Assembly (NCBI RefSeq): GCF_000430805.1
Contig: NZ_AUMS01000001.1
Location: 434,001 to 498,000 of the forward strand
Direction of reading: 5' to 3'
Source: Chitinilyticum aquatile DSM 21506
Lineage (GTDB): Bacteria > Pseudomonadota > Gammaproteobacteria > Burkholderiales > Chitinibacteraceae
DNA length: 64,000 nucleotides
Shown here: positions 1-8,439 of the stretch, in pieces
Numbering within the stretch: the stretch's first letter is position 1
How the letters are laid out: every line of letters begins with the position of its first letter
Translations under genes and position numbers: made by a program
Notes under the pieces: model-generated
What the model was told of the DNA's origin: nothing
Seen by the model: only the letters and a program-made list of their open reading frames with translations
The model's database searches: none

Positions 1-890
1 CCGTAGCCTTCGGCGTGCGCGGGGAAGATATTCTTGTCACCGACATGCCGCCCGCCGCGCACCATGGCCAGGTTGACACACAGGAGGCCATCCTGCAGTA
101 CGCAGGCCAGAATGTCGGCATCCAGCTCGCTTCCCTTGCTTTCCACGAACTGTTTTTCCTGCACGCGGGCCAGTGCCGCGATCTGGTCGCGCACCGCTGC
201 GGCCTCTTCGAATTTCCATTCCCCTGCCAGCGCCTGCATGCGGGCTTCCAGCCCGCTCAGCAGCTCACCGGTTTTGCCATTGAGAAACTGCACGGCATTC
301 TGCACGTCGGCACGGTAATCCTCGCTTGATATCAGGCCGACACACGGCGCGGTGCAGCGCTTGATCTGGTGCAGCAGACAAGGTCGTGAACGGTTGCTGT
401 ATACGCTGTCCTCGCAGGTACGCAGCCGGAATACTTTCTGCAGCAGCTGGATGGACTCCTTCACCACATAGCCATTCGGATAGGGCCCGAAGTACTGATG
501 CCGTTTGTCGAGTGCGCCGCGGTAATACGCCAGCCGGGGGAATTCATGGCCGGACAGCATGAGGTAGGGATAGCTCTTGTCGTCGCGGAACAGGATGTTG
601 TAGCGCGGGCTGAGCGCCTTGATCAGATTGTTTTCCAGCAGCAGGGCTTCCGCTTCGCTGCGCACTACGGTGGTTTCCAGCCGTGCGACCTGCGACAGCA
701 TCAGGCGGATGCGGGGGCTCAGATCGCTTTTCTGGAAATAGCTGCCAACGCGTTTCTTCAGGCTGTTGGCCTTGCCGACATAGAGTACAGAGCCATCGGC
801 AGCCAGATAACGGTATACGCCGGGCAGATCAGGCAGGTTGCGAACCTGCTCGAGCAGCTCGTCTGAAAATGGCGATGGGGAGGCGGACAT
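1..890 (-). CDS. uvrC: UvrABC excision nuclease subunit C (5' part of gene, truncated by window edge)
   Basis: UvrC makes both incisions around a DNA lesion after damage recognition by UvrA/UvrB. The frame is open from ATG at 888-890 to the window edge, about 296 codons, so the C-terminal RNase H-like nuclease and HhH domains lie outside. Visible are the N-terminal GIY-YIG nuclease (GVYRY at residues 24-28, LYVGKA at 36-41, with the following Lys/Arg cluster), a Cys-rich segment ([17 protein letters not shown]) typical of UvrC, and a UVR (UvrB-binding) motif around residues 205-235. The start is the first ATG giving the usual N-terminus, with the domain beginning about 20 residues in. It is read leftward; the next gene rightward is separated by about 150 bp holding a palindromic repeat. 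Identification is secure. Confidence 0.96.
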   Translation of the reverse strand, partial: MSASPSPFSDELLEQVRNLPDLPGVYRYLAADGSVLYVGKANSLKKRVGSYFQKSDLSPRIRLMLSQVARLETTVVRSEAEALLLENNLIKALSPRYNILFRDDKSYPYLMLSGHEFPRLAYYRGALDKRHQYFGPYPNGYVVKESIQLLQKVFRLRTCEDSVYSNRSRPCLLHQIKRCTAPCVGLISSEDYRADVQNAVQFLNGKTGELLSGLEARMQALAGEWKFEEAAAVRDQIAALARVQEKQFVESKGSELDADILACVLQDGLLCVNLAMVRGGRHVGDKNIFPAHAEGY

Positions 891-984
891 GCGCAGGACC
901 AGCACGGTAAAACGCCATTTTACCCGGGCTGGCAGCATGGCAAGCAGAAGAGTTGGGGGCGAAATAGGCTGCCCTTGGAATACG

Positions 985-1040
985 GGGCAATGTAATGCTT
1001 CACAACCAAATAAAAGCAAGGGTTACGGCGATATACCCAT
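985..1040. repeat. Palindromic intergenic element, copy A (degenerate)
   Basis: The right arm ends in CGATATACCCAT, identical over 12 bases to copy B near 8.38 kb. The centre AACCAAATAAAAGCAAGGGTT resembles the CCCTTTTAAATAAAGGG core of other copies. The left arm is badly degraded. The element abuts the stop codon of the small membrane-protein gene. Confidence 0.45.
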
Positions 1041-1354
1041 CAACCAATTGCAAAAAGCGACAGTGCAAAGACAATCAGGAATGCGCAACCCAGGCCAATC
1101 AGCCACGGCAAGCTGGGTAGGAATTCATCGCGCGGCATGGTATGCGGGGAGCGCAGAACCTGTCGGCGTCCCTTGCGCTGGTGCTTGGGCAGATCACCCG
1201 GCAAGGTTGCCATGCAGGTGAGCATTTCTTCGGCTGAATTGCGCCGCCGCTGCACAAGCAAGAGCAGTGCACAAAGCAGTACGGTTAGCAGCAATAAACA
1301 CAACAGAAACAGGATCGGGGAATCCATGATCTCCGCAACCAAGGGGGAACTCAT
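1040..1354 (-). CDS. Small two-helix membrane protein, unknown function
   Basis: The 104-residue product has two hydrophobic segments, about residues 12-34 (LFLLCLLLLTVLLCALLLLV region) and 83-103 at the C-terminus. They flank a basic, polar stretch (QRRRNSAEE, KHQRKGRRQVLRS). No family is recognised. The first 9 codons are optional: a second ATG at residue 10 (1327) would give a 95-residue protein starting MDSPILF. It lies between uvrC and a region without genes, on the same strand as uvrC. The open frame with clean membrane segments supports a real gene, but there is no homology-based support. Confidence 0.5.
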   Translation of the reverse strand: MSSPLVAEIMDSPILFLLCLLLLTVLLCALLLLVQRRRNSAEEMLTCMATLPGDLPKHQRKGRRQVLRSPHTMPRDEFLPSLPWLIGLGCAFLIVFALSLFAIG

Positions 1355-1739
1355 GGAAAAATAACAAACACGAAAGGACTAAGCAAGACAAATAGCGGGA
1401 TTTGACGAGTTTTTACAAAAAATAACCTTTCTTTGCTGTCGCGATTTAGCACTGGTCTGGCGAGATGGCAATTTGGCAGGCAAGTAGCCGTCGTAAGGTG
1501 CCGCAAGTTTCACCAAACCCACTGCAGCAGTGCCAGGTGAAGGCCTCGCGCCATCCTTATCCATGATGTCCATGGAAAGCCAGAAGGAACAAAGCAGGTG
1601 ATGAGTTCTGACTCTTCAAGCGGCGTCGGGGGCCTGGCGTTACCTGACCCTCATGTCGGCCGAGGAGCTGATGTCAAGATGCGGCAATTGCGCCGGCCAA
1701 CAGCAATTCCCAGAAGAGGCCGGACAAGCCCTGCGCCCC
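1355..1739. other. Non-coding gap
   Basis: This 385 bp gap lies between the small membrane protein and the SDR gene. The only open frames are short and lack a ribosome site or recognisable composition. No tRNA, repeat copy or clear terminator was seen. It may hold the promoter of the membrane-protein gene. Confidence 0.5.
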
Positions 1740-2426
1740 TTACCAGGGTAATTCGCTGCCGTCGTACTTGAAAAACCGACCGCTATCCCAGTCCTGCAGA
1801 CTGGCGATGACCGTGCGCATTCCTCTCACGCTACTGGCTGCATCAATCAGCGCCGCCGGGCCACCCATGTCGGTGCGTACCCAGCCCGGGTGCAGGAGCA
1901 CCACGGTATGCCTGCCGGCGAGATCCACCGCCATGCTCTTGCCAATGGCGTTGAGCGCGGCCTTCGAAGCCCGATAGGCATAATCGCCGCCGGAGCCATT
2001 ATCAGCCATACTGCCCATCAGGCTGCTCAGATGAGCGATGCGGGCACTGGACCTGAGCAGTGGCAACAGAACCTCGGTCAGGCGCAGCGGTGCCAGCACA
2101 TTGACCGCCAGTACACGCTGAAATTCGGCGAGGTCACAATCGCCCAACTGCTGGTGGATGCCGCCATAAATGCCGGCATTATTGATCAGCAAATCAATAC
2201 ACTCGCCGGCAAGACTGGCAGGCAGGCGGTCAATGGCCGCCAGATCGCCCACGTCGAGCTCCAACTGTCGCAGCTGCTGCGGATACTGCTGCTGCAGCTC
2301 ATCGAGCTGCGCAGCGGCATGACGGCGGGCAGCCAGCACCCGCCAGCCTTCCTGCAGATACTGCCGGGTGAACTCAAGTCCGAGCCCGCGGCTGGTTCCG
2401 GTAATGAAGACGGTGTTGTGTGTCAT
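1740..2426 (-). CDS. Short-chain dehydrogenase/reductase, C-factor/sniffer-like
   Basis: A 228-residue classical SDR, predicted cytosolic, NAD(P)H-dependent oxidoreductase of unknown substrate. Seen: the dinucleotide motif TGTSRGLG (9-16), NNAG (82-85), a Ser pair at 134-135 in the active-site position, and the YxxxK pair Y151/K155 in YRASK. After that comes HPGWVRTDMGG, typical of the C-factor/carbonyl-reductase-like subgroup. The gene follows rhlE on the same strand with a 17 bp gap, so the two are probably co-transcribed. The length is usual for the family. The general assignment is firm; the substrate cannot be inferred. Confidence 0.85.
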   Translation of the reverse strand: MTHNTVFITGTSRGLGLEFTRQYLQEGWRVLAARRHAAAQLDELQQQYPQQLRQLELDVGDLAAIDRLPASLAGECIDLLINNAGIYGGIHQQLGDCDLAEFQRVLAVNVLAPLRLTEVLLPLLRSSARIAHLSSLMGSMADNGSGGDYAYRASKAALNAIGKSMAVDLAGRHTVVLLHPGWVRTDMGGPAALIDAASSVRGMRTVIASLQDWDSGRFFKYDGSELPW

Positions 2427-2443
2427 GTCTGCCGGGCTCCAGC

Positions 2444-4249
2444 TCAGGAGTGACGGCCGCCGCCGCCACGATTGCCACCGCCATTTCCGCCACGGTTGCC
2501 ACCACCACCGCGATTGCCCCCGCCACGATTACCACCACCGCCACGGTTGCGGCCGGTACTGTCACCAAAATAGGCCCAGAGCGGCGTGTTTTCATTGCTC
2601 AGCGGTTGGGCGTCCGGGTCGCGCCGCCGATTGCCGTCCTGCTGACGGGAACCGGTACTTGCGGCGCCTGAGGTTGCCTGGCCTTGTGGCTTGCGCGGTT
2701 TCTGCTCGCGACGTTGCTGGCCATTACTGTTGCCCTGCTGCTCTTGCGCAGCACGCTCACGCGGCTGACCGTCCCGCTGGCCGGATTTGTTGCGTCGCCG
2801 CCGCTTGTTGCTGCGCACCTGCTGATCGCCGGTGTTTGGCTGCGTGGCAGTTGCCGTGCTTTCGCCTTCGGTGCTTATGGGTTCCTGCTTCTCGACTACA
2901 CCGCTACCGCCCATCAGGGCGGCCACAGGCGCTGCCTTGCGGGTTCGCGCAGCGCGAGCGGGACGCTCTGCATCCGAACCGTTTCCGGTTTCTGCTGCCG
3001 CGGGCTTGCTGGACTGCGATCTGGCTCCCGCCGGCTTGTTGCGTGCCGGGCGAGACTGTGCGCTGCGCGGACCTCTCGCCTCGCGCGGTGCGCGCAAGGG
3101 TTCAGGGGCAACACTCAGATCGGCCTCGAAGCCTTCCAGCGTAAAACGCGGCAATTCGCGCTTGAGCAGTTTTTCGATATCGGCCAGCAGCTTGAATTCA
3201 TCCACGCAGACCAGTGACAGGGCCTCGCCCTCGGAACCGGCACGGCCGGTACGGCCAATGCGGTGCACATAGTCTTCCGGCACATTGGGCAATTCGAAAT
3301 TGATCACGTGGGGCAATTCGCTAATGTCGATGCCGCGCGCCGCGATGTCGGTTGCGACCAGTACCTGCAGCTCGCCCGACTTGAACTCGGACAATGCCTT
3401 GGTGCGGGCGTTCTGGCTCTTGTTGCCATGAATCGCCATGGCGGTGACACCAGATTTGTTGAGCTGCTCGGCAAGGCGGTTTGCGCCATGCTTGGTGCGC
3501 GTGAATACCAGCACCTGATGCCAATTATTGTCCTGGATCAGGCGGGTCAGCAGATCGCGCTTCTTGTCGCGATCAACGATATGCACACGCTGGGCCACCG
3601 TTTCGGCAGCAGCGTTGCGGCGAGCGACCTCGATGAGCACCGGCTGGTTCAGCAGCTTGTCGGCCAGCTCCTTGATCTCGTCGGAATAAGTGGCCGAGAA
3701 CAGCAGATTCTGGCGTTGTACCGGCAACAGGGCCAGCACCTTCTTGATGTCATGAATGAAGCCCATGTCGAGCATGCGGTCAGCCTCATCCAGCACCAGA
3801 ACTTCGACACCGGAGAGATCGAGCGTGCCTTGCTGGGCATGATCAAGCAGACGTCCCGGTGTCGCCACCAGAATGTCGACCCGCTTCTGCAGCTTCTTGA
3901 TCTGCGGGTTGATCGCGACACCGCCGAACATCACCATCGATGGAATTTTCAGGTGTGCGCCGTAGGCCTGCACCGACTCTTCCACCTGGGCAGCAAGTTC
4001 GCGGGTTGGCGCCAGGATTAGCGCACGAATCTTGCCTTCGGCCTTGGCCGGGCGGGTACTGAGCAGCTGCAGCAGAGGCAGCGTGAAGCCGGCAGTTTTG
4101 CCGGTGCCGGTTTGTGCACCGGCGAGAATGTCTCCGCCGCCGAGTACAGCGGGGATGACCTGGGTCTGAATGGGGGTGGGCGTGGTATAGCCACGCTCCG
4201 TCACGGCACGGACGATTTCGTCCGACAGGCCGAGGGCGGCAAACGACAT
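2444..4249 (-). CDS. rhlE: DEAD-box ATP-dependent RNA helicase RhlE
   Basis: A 601-residue RNA helicase acting in RNA remodelling, ribosome assembly and mRNA turnover. It carries the Q-motif region (TPTPIQ, 23-28), Walker A AQTGTGKT (45-52), PTRELA (81-86), DEAD (154-157) and SAT (185-187). Motif [10 protein letters not shown] lies in the second RecA domain. From about residue 375 the sequence is a long low-complexity, basic tail rich in Arg, Gln and Pro. It ends in a run of about 30 residues made almost only of Gly, Arg and Asn (RGGGGNRGG-type repeats), an RGG RNA-binding tail. The helicase core is family-typical; the tail makes the protein longer than E. coli RhlE (454 residues). The SDR gene follows 17 bp downstream. 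Confidence 0.93.
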   Translation of the reverse strand: MSFAALGLSDEIVRAVTERGYTTPTPIQTQVIPAVLGGGDILAGAQTGTGKTAGFTLPLLQLLSTRPAKAEGKIRALILAPTRELAAQVEESVQAYGAHLKIPSMVMFGGVAINPQIKKLQKRVDILVATPGRLLDHAQQGTLDLSGVEVLVLDEADRMLDMGFIHDIKKVLALLPVQRQNLLFSATYSDEIKELADKLLNQPVLIEVARRNAAAETVAQRVHIVDRDKKRDLLTRLIQDNNWHQVLVFTRTKHGANRLAEQLNKSGVTAMAIHGNKSQNARTKALSEFKSGELQVLVATDIAARGIDISELPHVINFELPNVPEDYVHRIGRTGRAGSEGEALSLVCVDEFKLLADIEKLLKRELPRFTLEGFEADLSVAPEPLRAPREARGPRSAQSRPARNKPAGARSQSSKPAAAETGNGSDAERPARAARTRKAAPVAALMGGSGVVEKQEPISTEGESTATATQPNTGDQQVRSNKRRRRNKSGQRDGQPRERAAQEQQGNSNGQQRREQKPRKPQGQATSGAASTGSRQQDGNRRRDPDAQPLSNENTPLWAYFGDSTGRNRGGGGNRGGGNRGGGGNRGGNGGGNRGGGGRHS

Positions 4250-4490
4250 GCAAGCTCCGGAATGGCGTCATTGCATCTGCCGGCAGCCGTCGGGAGACGG
4301 CACCAGTCTGCGGCAGCGCGAATCAATCAAGAAAAGTGATTATCAAGTAACGCGCAGAGGGCGCGCCGGCCACCAAGACTGGGGGGTAGCCGCTCCGGCA
4401 TTATAGGCGTGTCAAGCCGAAGTGGGAAACGATTATTCCATGACGCAGCAAAAATTCAGACACGGCAGCAAGCGATCTTCGCCTGTCATG

Positions 4491-5594
4491 TCAAAGGAGC
4501 TCCGCATCTCGGGCTTGCTCTGCCCGCTTCCGCCTGAGCGTCGCCAGACCCTCTTGCTCGTCGCAGCTCAGAGCAGGTGCGACACGACAACCCGAAGCCG
4601 AACTTTCCAGTGCTGCCTCGAGCACGGCCATCACTGCAACGGCTTCGAGCGGAGTAACGGGATTGCAGCTCTGCCCACGTACCGCTGCAGCCACGGCGGC
4701 ATAGTATGCCGGATAATTGCCGCGCGGCAGCGTTATACCCCCAGCCCCGTCAGCCTCATGGCCAAATAGCTGATTGGCATTCAGATCGATACCCCAATCA
4801 GGACTCGCAGGCAGCAGGCCGTTTTTCAGCTGGCCTTCCTGTTCGTCCAGACCGTACTTGACCCAGCTGCCGGCTGTGCCATGGACCGCAAAACGCGGCA
4901 CGCCACCGCTTACCAGCATGGAGGCGTGCAGCAGCACCGCCTTGTCGGGGTAATGCAACTGAACATGAGCCCAGTCCGGTGAAATGCCTTCCGGACGGGT
5001 AATGCGGATCGAGGCGCTCACAGACTGGGGCACACCGAACAGCAGCAGAGCCTGATCAATCAGGTGTGGACCCAGATCATGCCAGAGCCCGGCTCCCGGC
5101 CCATCCCCCTCCCGCCAGCGCGGCTGGACTAGCGGGCGGAAGCGGTTGAACTGGCTATCGAACTGCACTACATCGCCAAGCGTTCCCCGCTGCAACAAGG
5201 CTTGCAAAGCCAGAAAATCCGCATCCCAGCGCCGGTTCTGGAAGACAGAAAGAACACGCTGCCGCTGCTGTGCCAGTTCTGCCAGCGCCCTCGCCTCCGT
5301 CAGCGTCACCGTGAATGGCTTGTCCACCACCACATGCTTGCCAGCCCGCAAGGCGCTGGCAGCCATCGGGGCATGCAGATGATTCGGCGTAGCAATCACC
5401 ACGAGGTCGATATCCGGATCATCCTGCACCTCTTCGAGAGCGGTTGCCACTCTCGCTGAAGGCAAGGCGGCATGAACTTCAGCGGGTTTGCTGCTCAGAA
5501 CAGTGGTGACCTGGATCCCTGCCTCTGCGCGCAGCAAGGGCAGATGAAAAGTACGCCCGGCGTAACCAAAACCAAGTAAAGCGGTTCGAATCAT
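4491..5594 (-). CDS. Gfo/Idh/MocA family NAD(P)-dependent oxidoreductase
   Basis: A 367-residue oxidoreductase with an N-terminal Rossmann fold (GFGYAG, residues 8-13) and the family DKP motif (VVVDKPFT) where the catalytic/cofactor lysine lies. The usual C-terminal alpha/beta substrate domain follows. It resembles the YdgJ/YhhX-like subgroup of sugar or inositol dehydrogenases; the substrate is unknown. The ATG at 5594 is chosen because it starts the Rossmann fold directly and has GGAAG 7 bases upstream; an open frame continues upstream to 5696 but would overlap the promoter of the divergent lexA-like gene. The shared intergenic region is about 195 bp. Confidence 0.85.
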   Translation of the reverse strand: MIRTALLGFGYAGRTFHLPLLRAEAGIQVTTVLSSKPAEVHAALPSARVATALEEVQDDPDIDLVVIATPNHLHAPMAASALRAGKHVVVDKPFTVTLTEARALAELAQQRQRVLSVFQNRRWDADFLALQALLQRGTLGDVVQFDSQFNRFRPLVQPRWREGDGPGAGLWHDLGPHLIDQALLLFGVPQSVSASIRITRPEGISPDWAHVQLHYPDKAVLLHASMLVSGGVPRFAVHGTAGSWVKYGLDEQEGQLKNGLLPASPDWGIDLNANQLFGHEADGAGGITLPRGNYPAYYAAVAAAVRGQSCNPVTPLEAVAVMAVLEAALESSASGCRVAPALSCDEQEGLATLRRKRAEQARDAELL

Positions 5595-5673
5595 GTCAGC
5601 ACTTCCGAGGGTATATATGACAGTGAACAGACTATGCCACAGGCGTAGCACGCCGTGGGAAACGTACCGGCAA

Positions 5674-5719
5674 TTGACAGCAGAACGCCCGTTCACTAAG
5701 CTACATGGAACGAATGTTC
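5674..5719 (+). promoter_or_regulatory. Promoter with two GAAC-N4-GTTC operators for the lexA-like gene
   Basis: A -35 TTGACA (5674-5679) and a -10-like TAAGCT (5697-5702) are 17 bp apart. Two boxes of identical form overlap it: GAACGCCCGTTC (5683-5694), between -35 and -10, and GAACGAATGTTC (5708-5719), just past the -10. Their starts are 25 bp apart. This is the placement expected for repressor autoregulation. The box form resembles the Gram-positive LexA box (GAAC-N4-GTTC) rather than CTG-N10-CAG. Binding by the adjacent gene product is inferred. Confidence 0.7.
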
Positions 5720-5789
5720 GCCACCCACAGTCAGCGGCAACACCAGACTGCGGCGCTTCTTACCCAACCTTTCACGTCAGGGTCCACGC

Positions 5790-6377
5790 ATGGGCAACCC
5801 AAACCGCGATCACGAATACCTGGCCAAACTGCAGGATTATTTCGCCAGCTACCGCAGCATCCCGTCGTACGCCGTCATCGGCGAACTGCTTGGCATGGCA
5901 TCCAAATCGGCCGTTTCAGCACTGGTCAAGCGACTCAGTCTCGCCGGTTATCTGGAGATGAGTCCAGACAAGCGCCTCGCCCCTACCAAGCGCTTTTTCG
6001 AGCGCGAACTGGCCGATTTCAATGTGCCGGCCGGCCTGCCCGCTGCCGCGAACGATGCGATGAGTGAATCGCTTTCGGTCGATGACTACCTGATTCCACG
6101 CCCTTCCAGCTCCATCCTTGTGCGGATCAAGGGCGATTCGATGATGGATGCAGGCATTTTCGATGGCGACATTGCCGTCATCGAGAAGCGGCATGCTGCC
6201 AATCTCGGAGATTATGTCCTTGCCATCGTCGACAACGAATACACATTGAAAGAACTGGGCCGGGACAAGCAGGGCTACCTGCTGATTCCGCACAATCCGG
6301 ACTTCTCCCCCATTCGGCCGACGCACAGCCTGGAAATCTTCGGCGTGCTGACCGGTCTGATCAGAAAATACCGTTAA
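5790..6377 (+). CDS. LexA-family self-cleaving repressor (LexA2-like, S24 peptidase)
   Basis: The 195-residue product has an N-terminal winged-helix region (about 8-66, recognition segment SKSAVSALVKRLSLAGYLE) and a C-terminal S24 peptidase domain. Cleavage is predicted at Ala81-Gly82 (NVPAG). The catalytic pair is Ser117 (GDSMMD) and Lys154 (YTLKEL). LexA-type repressors cleave themselves when RecA filaments form, releasing SOS genes. The wing domain differs from E. coli LexA (no SPNAAEEHL), and the protein looks more like the LexA2 regulators linked to imuA-imuB-dnaE2 mutagenesis cassettes, but no polymerase gene follows; tRNAs and pyk do. An AGGG lies 7 bases before the ATG. A UmuD-like role is less likely because the DNA-binding domain is complete. 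Confidence 0.82.
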   Translation: MGNPNRDHEYLAKLQDYFASYRSIPSYAVIGELLGMASKSAVSALVKRLSLAGYLEMSPDKRLAPTKRFFERELADFNVPAGLPAAANDAMSESLSVDDYLIPRPSSSILVRIKGDSMMDAGIFDGDIAVIEKRHAANLGDYVLAIVDNEYTLKELGRDKQGYLLIPHNPDFSPIRPTHSLEIFGVLTGLIRKYR

Positions 6378-6397
6378 CCGTTTTTTGCCAAAGACGC

Positions 6398-6426
6398 TTG
6401 CCAATTTTTCAAAAGACCCGTATAGT
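6398..6426 (+). promoter_or_regulatory. Sigma-70 promoter of the tRNA-Arg/tRNA-Glu unit
   Basis: TTGCCA (6398-6403), a 17 bp spacer, then TATAGT (6421-6426), followed by a GC-rich discriminator (CCGGCC). Such discriminators are typical of stable-RNA promoters under stringent control. It begins just after the lexA-like stop codon and is 50 bp from the first tRNA. Confidence 0.7.
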
Positions 6427-6475
6427 CCGGCCTCTCTGCTGAAGACCTCACGGAATGAAGCAGAAAATGGTCAGC

Positions 6476-6552
6476 GCGCCCGTAGCTCAGTTGGATAGAG
6501 TATTTGGCTACGAACCAAAGGGTCGGGCGTTCGAATCGCTCCGGGCGCGCCA
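6476..6552 (+). tRNA. tRNA-Arg (anticodon ACG)
   Basis: A 77-base cloverleaf: acceptor GCGCCCG pairs with CGGGCGC, the anticodon stem TTTGG/CCAAA encloses loop CTACGAA with anticodon ACG (read as ICG), the T-loop is GTTCGAATC, and CCA is encoded at the 3' end. It is the first gene of a two-tRNA transcript. Confidence 0.95.
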
Positions 6553-6568
6553 ACCACACACTGCCTCA

Positions 6569-6644
6569 GTCCCCATCGTCTAGAGGCCTAGGACACCGCC
6601 CTTTCACGGCGATAACCGGGGTTCGAATCCCCGTGGGGACGCCA
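6569..6644 (+). tRNA. tRNA-Glu (anticodon TTC)
   Basis: A 76-base cloverleaf: acceptor GTCCCCA pairs with TGGGGAC, anticodon TTC sits in loop CTTTCAC, T-arm CCGGGGTTCGAATCCCCG, and CCA is encoded. It lies 16 bp after tRNA-Arg in the same transcript. Confidence 0.96.
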
Positions 6645-6668
6645 GCTTTCAAAGCTGGCTATTTTTTT
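6641..6668 (+). terminator. Intrinsic terminator after tRNA-Glu
   Basis: The inverted repeat GCCAGCTTT/AAAGCTGGC is followed by ATTTTTTT. The stem begins at the tRNA's own 3' end, so terminator and CCA end overlap. Confidence 0.8.
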
Positions 6669-6825
6669 GCCCGCTTTCCGGGCGCACCTCCTGCAGCCGC
6701 CCGCGCCGGCCTGACCAGCATCAAGAATCCCTCCTATTTCTGACGCGAGCACTACAGAAGACCTCTTGCCGTCATGCAAGACCGCATATAATGCGTCTTA
6801 CATTTTGCAACACTGGATAAACCCC

Positions 6826-8259
6826 ATGTCATCTGCAACACTGCCTCGCGGCACCAAAATCGTCGCTACCCTTGGCCCGGCCTCGACCGAGCCCGCCGTT
6901 CTCGAAAAACTGATCGAAGCCGGTGTTAACACCGTCCGCCTGAATTTCTCGCACGGCAGCGCCAAGGATCATATTGATCGCGCGAATACCGTTCGCGCCA
7001 TTGCCGACAAGCTGGGTCGCCCCGTTGCCGTTCTCGCCGATCTGCAGGGCCCGAAGATCCGCATCGGCAAATTTGAAAAGAATCGCATCGAATTGAAAAA
7101 AGGCGAGACCTTCATTCTTGATGCCAGCTGCGAAATGGGTAACCAGGAACGCGTTGGCCTCGATTACAAGGAACTGCCCAATGACGTGTCCGCTGGTGAC
7201 ACCCTGCTACTGGGCGACGGCGAAATCCAGCTGGAAGTTGTATCTGTCAAAGGCGTAGAAGTCCACACCACCGTACTGTTCGGCGGCCCGCTCTCCAATA
7301 ACAAGGGCATCAACCGCAAGGGCGGCGGCCTGACTGCTCCCGCGCTCACCGCTAAGGACATGGAAGACATCAAGACGGCAGCTGCCCTGCAAGCCGACTA
7401 CATTGCCGTGTCCTTCCCGAAATCCGCCGCCGACATGTATATGGCCCGCACCCTGCTGCGCGCAGCCGGTGGTACTGGCGGCCTGATCGCCAAGATCGAA
7501 CGCACGGAAGCTGTTGCCAATCTGGATGAAATTCTGGACGCCTCCGACGGCATCATGGTCGCCCGTGGTGATCTGGCTGTGGAAGTCGGCGATGCGGCAG
7601 TTCCGGCGCTGCAGAAAATGATGATCCGCCGTGCCCGCACCAAGCAGAAGATCAGCATTACCGCCACCCAGATGATGGAATCGATGACCAACAGCCCGGT
7701 TCCGACCCGCGCCGAAGTCTCCGACTGCGCCAACGCGGTACTGGACGGCACCGATGCCGTGATGCTGTCTGCCGAATCTGCTGCCGGCAAGTACCCGGTC
7801 GAAGCCGTTGAGGCTCTCGTTCGCACCTGCCTGGAAGCCGAGCGCTCGGGTGAAAGCCGTGTTGATCGCGAATTCACCACCGCTGACAGCTTCAAGCGTA
7901 TCGACCAGACCGTCGCCATGTCGGTCGTCTACGCCTCCATGCACATGGAGCTCAATGCCGTAGCCGCGCTGACCAACTCCGGCACTTCGGCTCTCTGGCT
8001 GTCGCGCTACATCGGCAAGGTGCCGGTTTATGCTTTCACCAACTCGGTCAGCACCTACCGGAAAATGGCCCTGTATCGCCATATCCAGCCCGTACTGATT
8101 CCGGCCATCGCGGATCGTGAAACTGAAATCACGCACATCCAGGCCGAACTGGTTCGCAGCGGCAAGATGGTTCCCGGCGATCGCCTGGCCGTCACTTTCG
8201 GTGTACCTGCCGGCGGCGGCGCCAATTCGCTGCGGATTTTCGACATCCCGGCGCGTTAA
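6826..8259 (+). CDS. pyk: Pyruvate kinase
   Basis: The 477-residue enzyme converts phosphoenolpyruvate and ADP to pyruvate and ATP, the last step of glycolysis. Seen: the N-terminal RGTKIVATLGPAS, the barrel with the catalytic-lysine motif LIAKIER and MVARGDLAVEVG, ITATQMMESM, and the C-terminal allosteric domain ending in GGANSLRIFDIPAR. The length fits the PykA-type of proteobacteria. The ATG at 6826 is preferred over an in-frame ATG at 6766 because the protein family starts here and a TATAAT at 6787-6792 would lie inside the longer frame. It is a single gene ended by a strong terminator. With pflBA in the same window it points to fermentative pyruvate metabolism. Confidence 0.95.
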   Translation: MSSATLPRGTKIVATLGPASTEPAVLEKLIEAGVNTVRLNFSHGSAKDHIDRANTVRAIADKLGRPVAVLADLQGPKIRIGKFEKNRIELKKGETFILDASCEMGNQERVGLDYKELPNDVSAGDTLLLGDGEIQLEVVSVKGVEVHTTVLFGGPLSNNKGINRKGGGLTAPALTAKDMEDIKTAAALQADYIAVSFPKSAADMYMARTLLRAAGGTGGLIAKIERTEAVANLDEILDASDGIMVARGDLAVEVGDAAVPALQKMMIRRARTKQKISITATQMMESMTNSPVPTRAEVSDCANAVLDGTDAVMLSAESAAGKYPVEAVEALVRTCLEAERSGESRVDREFTTADSFKRIDQTVAMSVVYASMHMELNAVAALTNSGTSALWLSRYIGKVPVYAFTNSVSTYRKMALYRHIQPVLIPAIADRETEITHIQAELVRSGKMVPGDRLAVTFGVPAGGGANSLRIFDIPAR

Positions 8260-8283
8260 GCCGAGAGCGGTCGAAACACAAAA

Positions 8284-8314
8284 ACAAACGGGCCCTTCGG
8301 GCCCGTTTGTTTTT
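8284..8314 (+). terminator. Intrinsic terminator of pyk
   Basis: A 12 bp stem, ACAAACGGGCCC/GGGCCCGTTTGT, with a TTC loop, followed by a T-run. Confidence 0.9.
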
Positions 8315-8334
8315 CCATCGAAACCATCATAATA

Positions 8335-8387
8335 ATGGGTATTGTCACGCAGCCATTGTGATTAAATGACTGCAGCGATATACCCAT
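8335..8387. repeat. Palindromic intergenic element, copy B
   Basis: The left arm ATGGGTATTGTCACGCAGCCAT and right arm ATGACTGCAGCGATATACCCAT are imperfect inverted repeats about a TGTGATTAA centre. It lies between the converging pyk and pnp terminators. It shares the ATGGGTAT ends and TTTAAAT-like centre with the other copies. Confidence 0.7.
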
Positions 8388-8416
8388 TAAAAACGCCCTC
8401 CATCCGGAGGGCGTTT
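8386..8416 (-). terminator. Intrinsic terminator of pnp
   Basis: Stem AAACGCCCTCC/GGAGGGCGTTT with a 4-base loop, followed on the minus strand by TTTTTAAT. It touches the right end of repeat copy B. Confidence 0.85.
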
Positions 8417-8439
8417 CATGTCGGAAAGCGTCAGGCCAT

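Noticed and set aside
1379-1573. 64-codon minus-strand frame in the 1.36-1.74 kb gap
   Set aside because: No ribosome site, no recognisable composition or family.
2368-3144. Long plus-strand frame opposite rhlE
   Set aside because: It mirrors the low-complexity RGG/Arg-Gln tail of rhlE on the other strand and has no family resemblance or ribosome site.
5608-5625. GGGTATATA near 5.61 kb as another copy of the palindromic element
   Set aside because: Only one arm-like word matches; no inverted repeat or AT centre follows.
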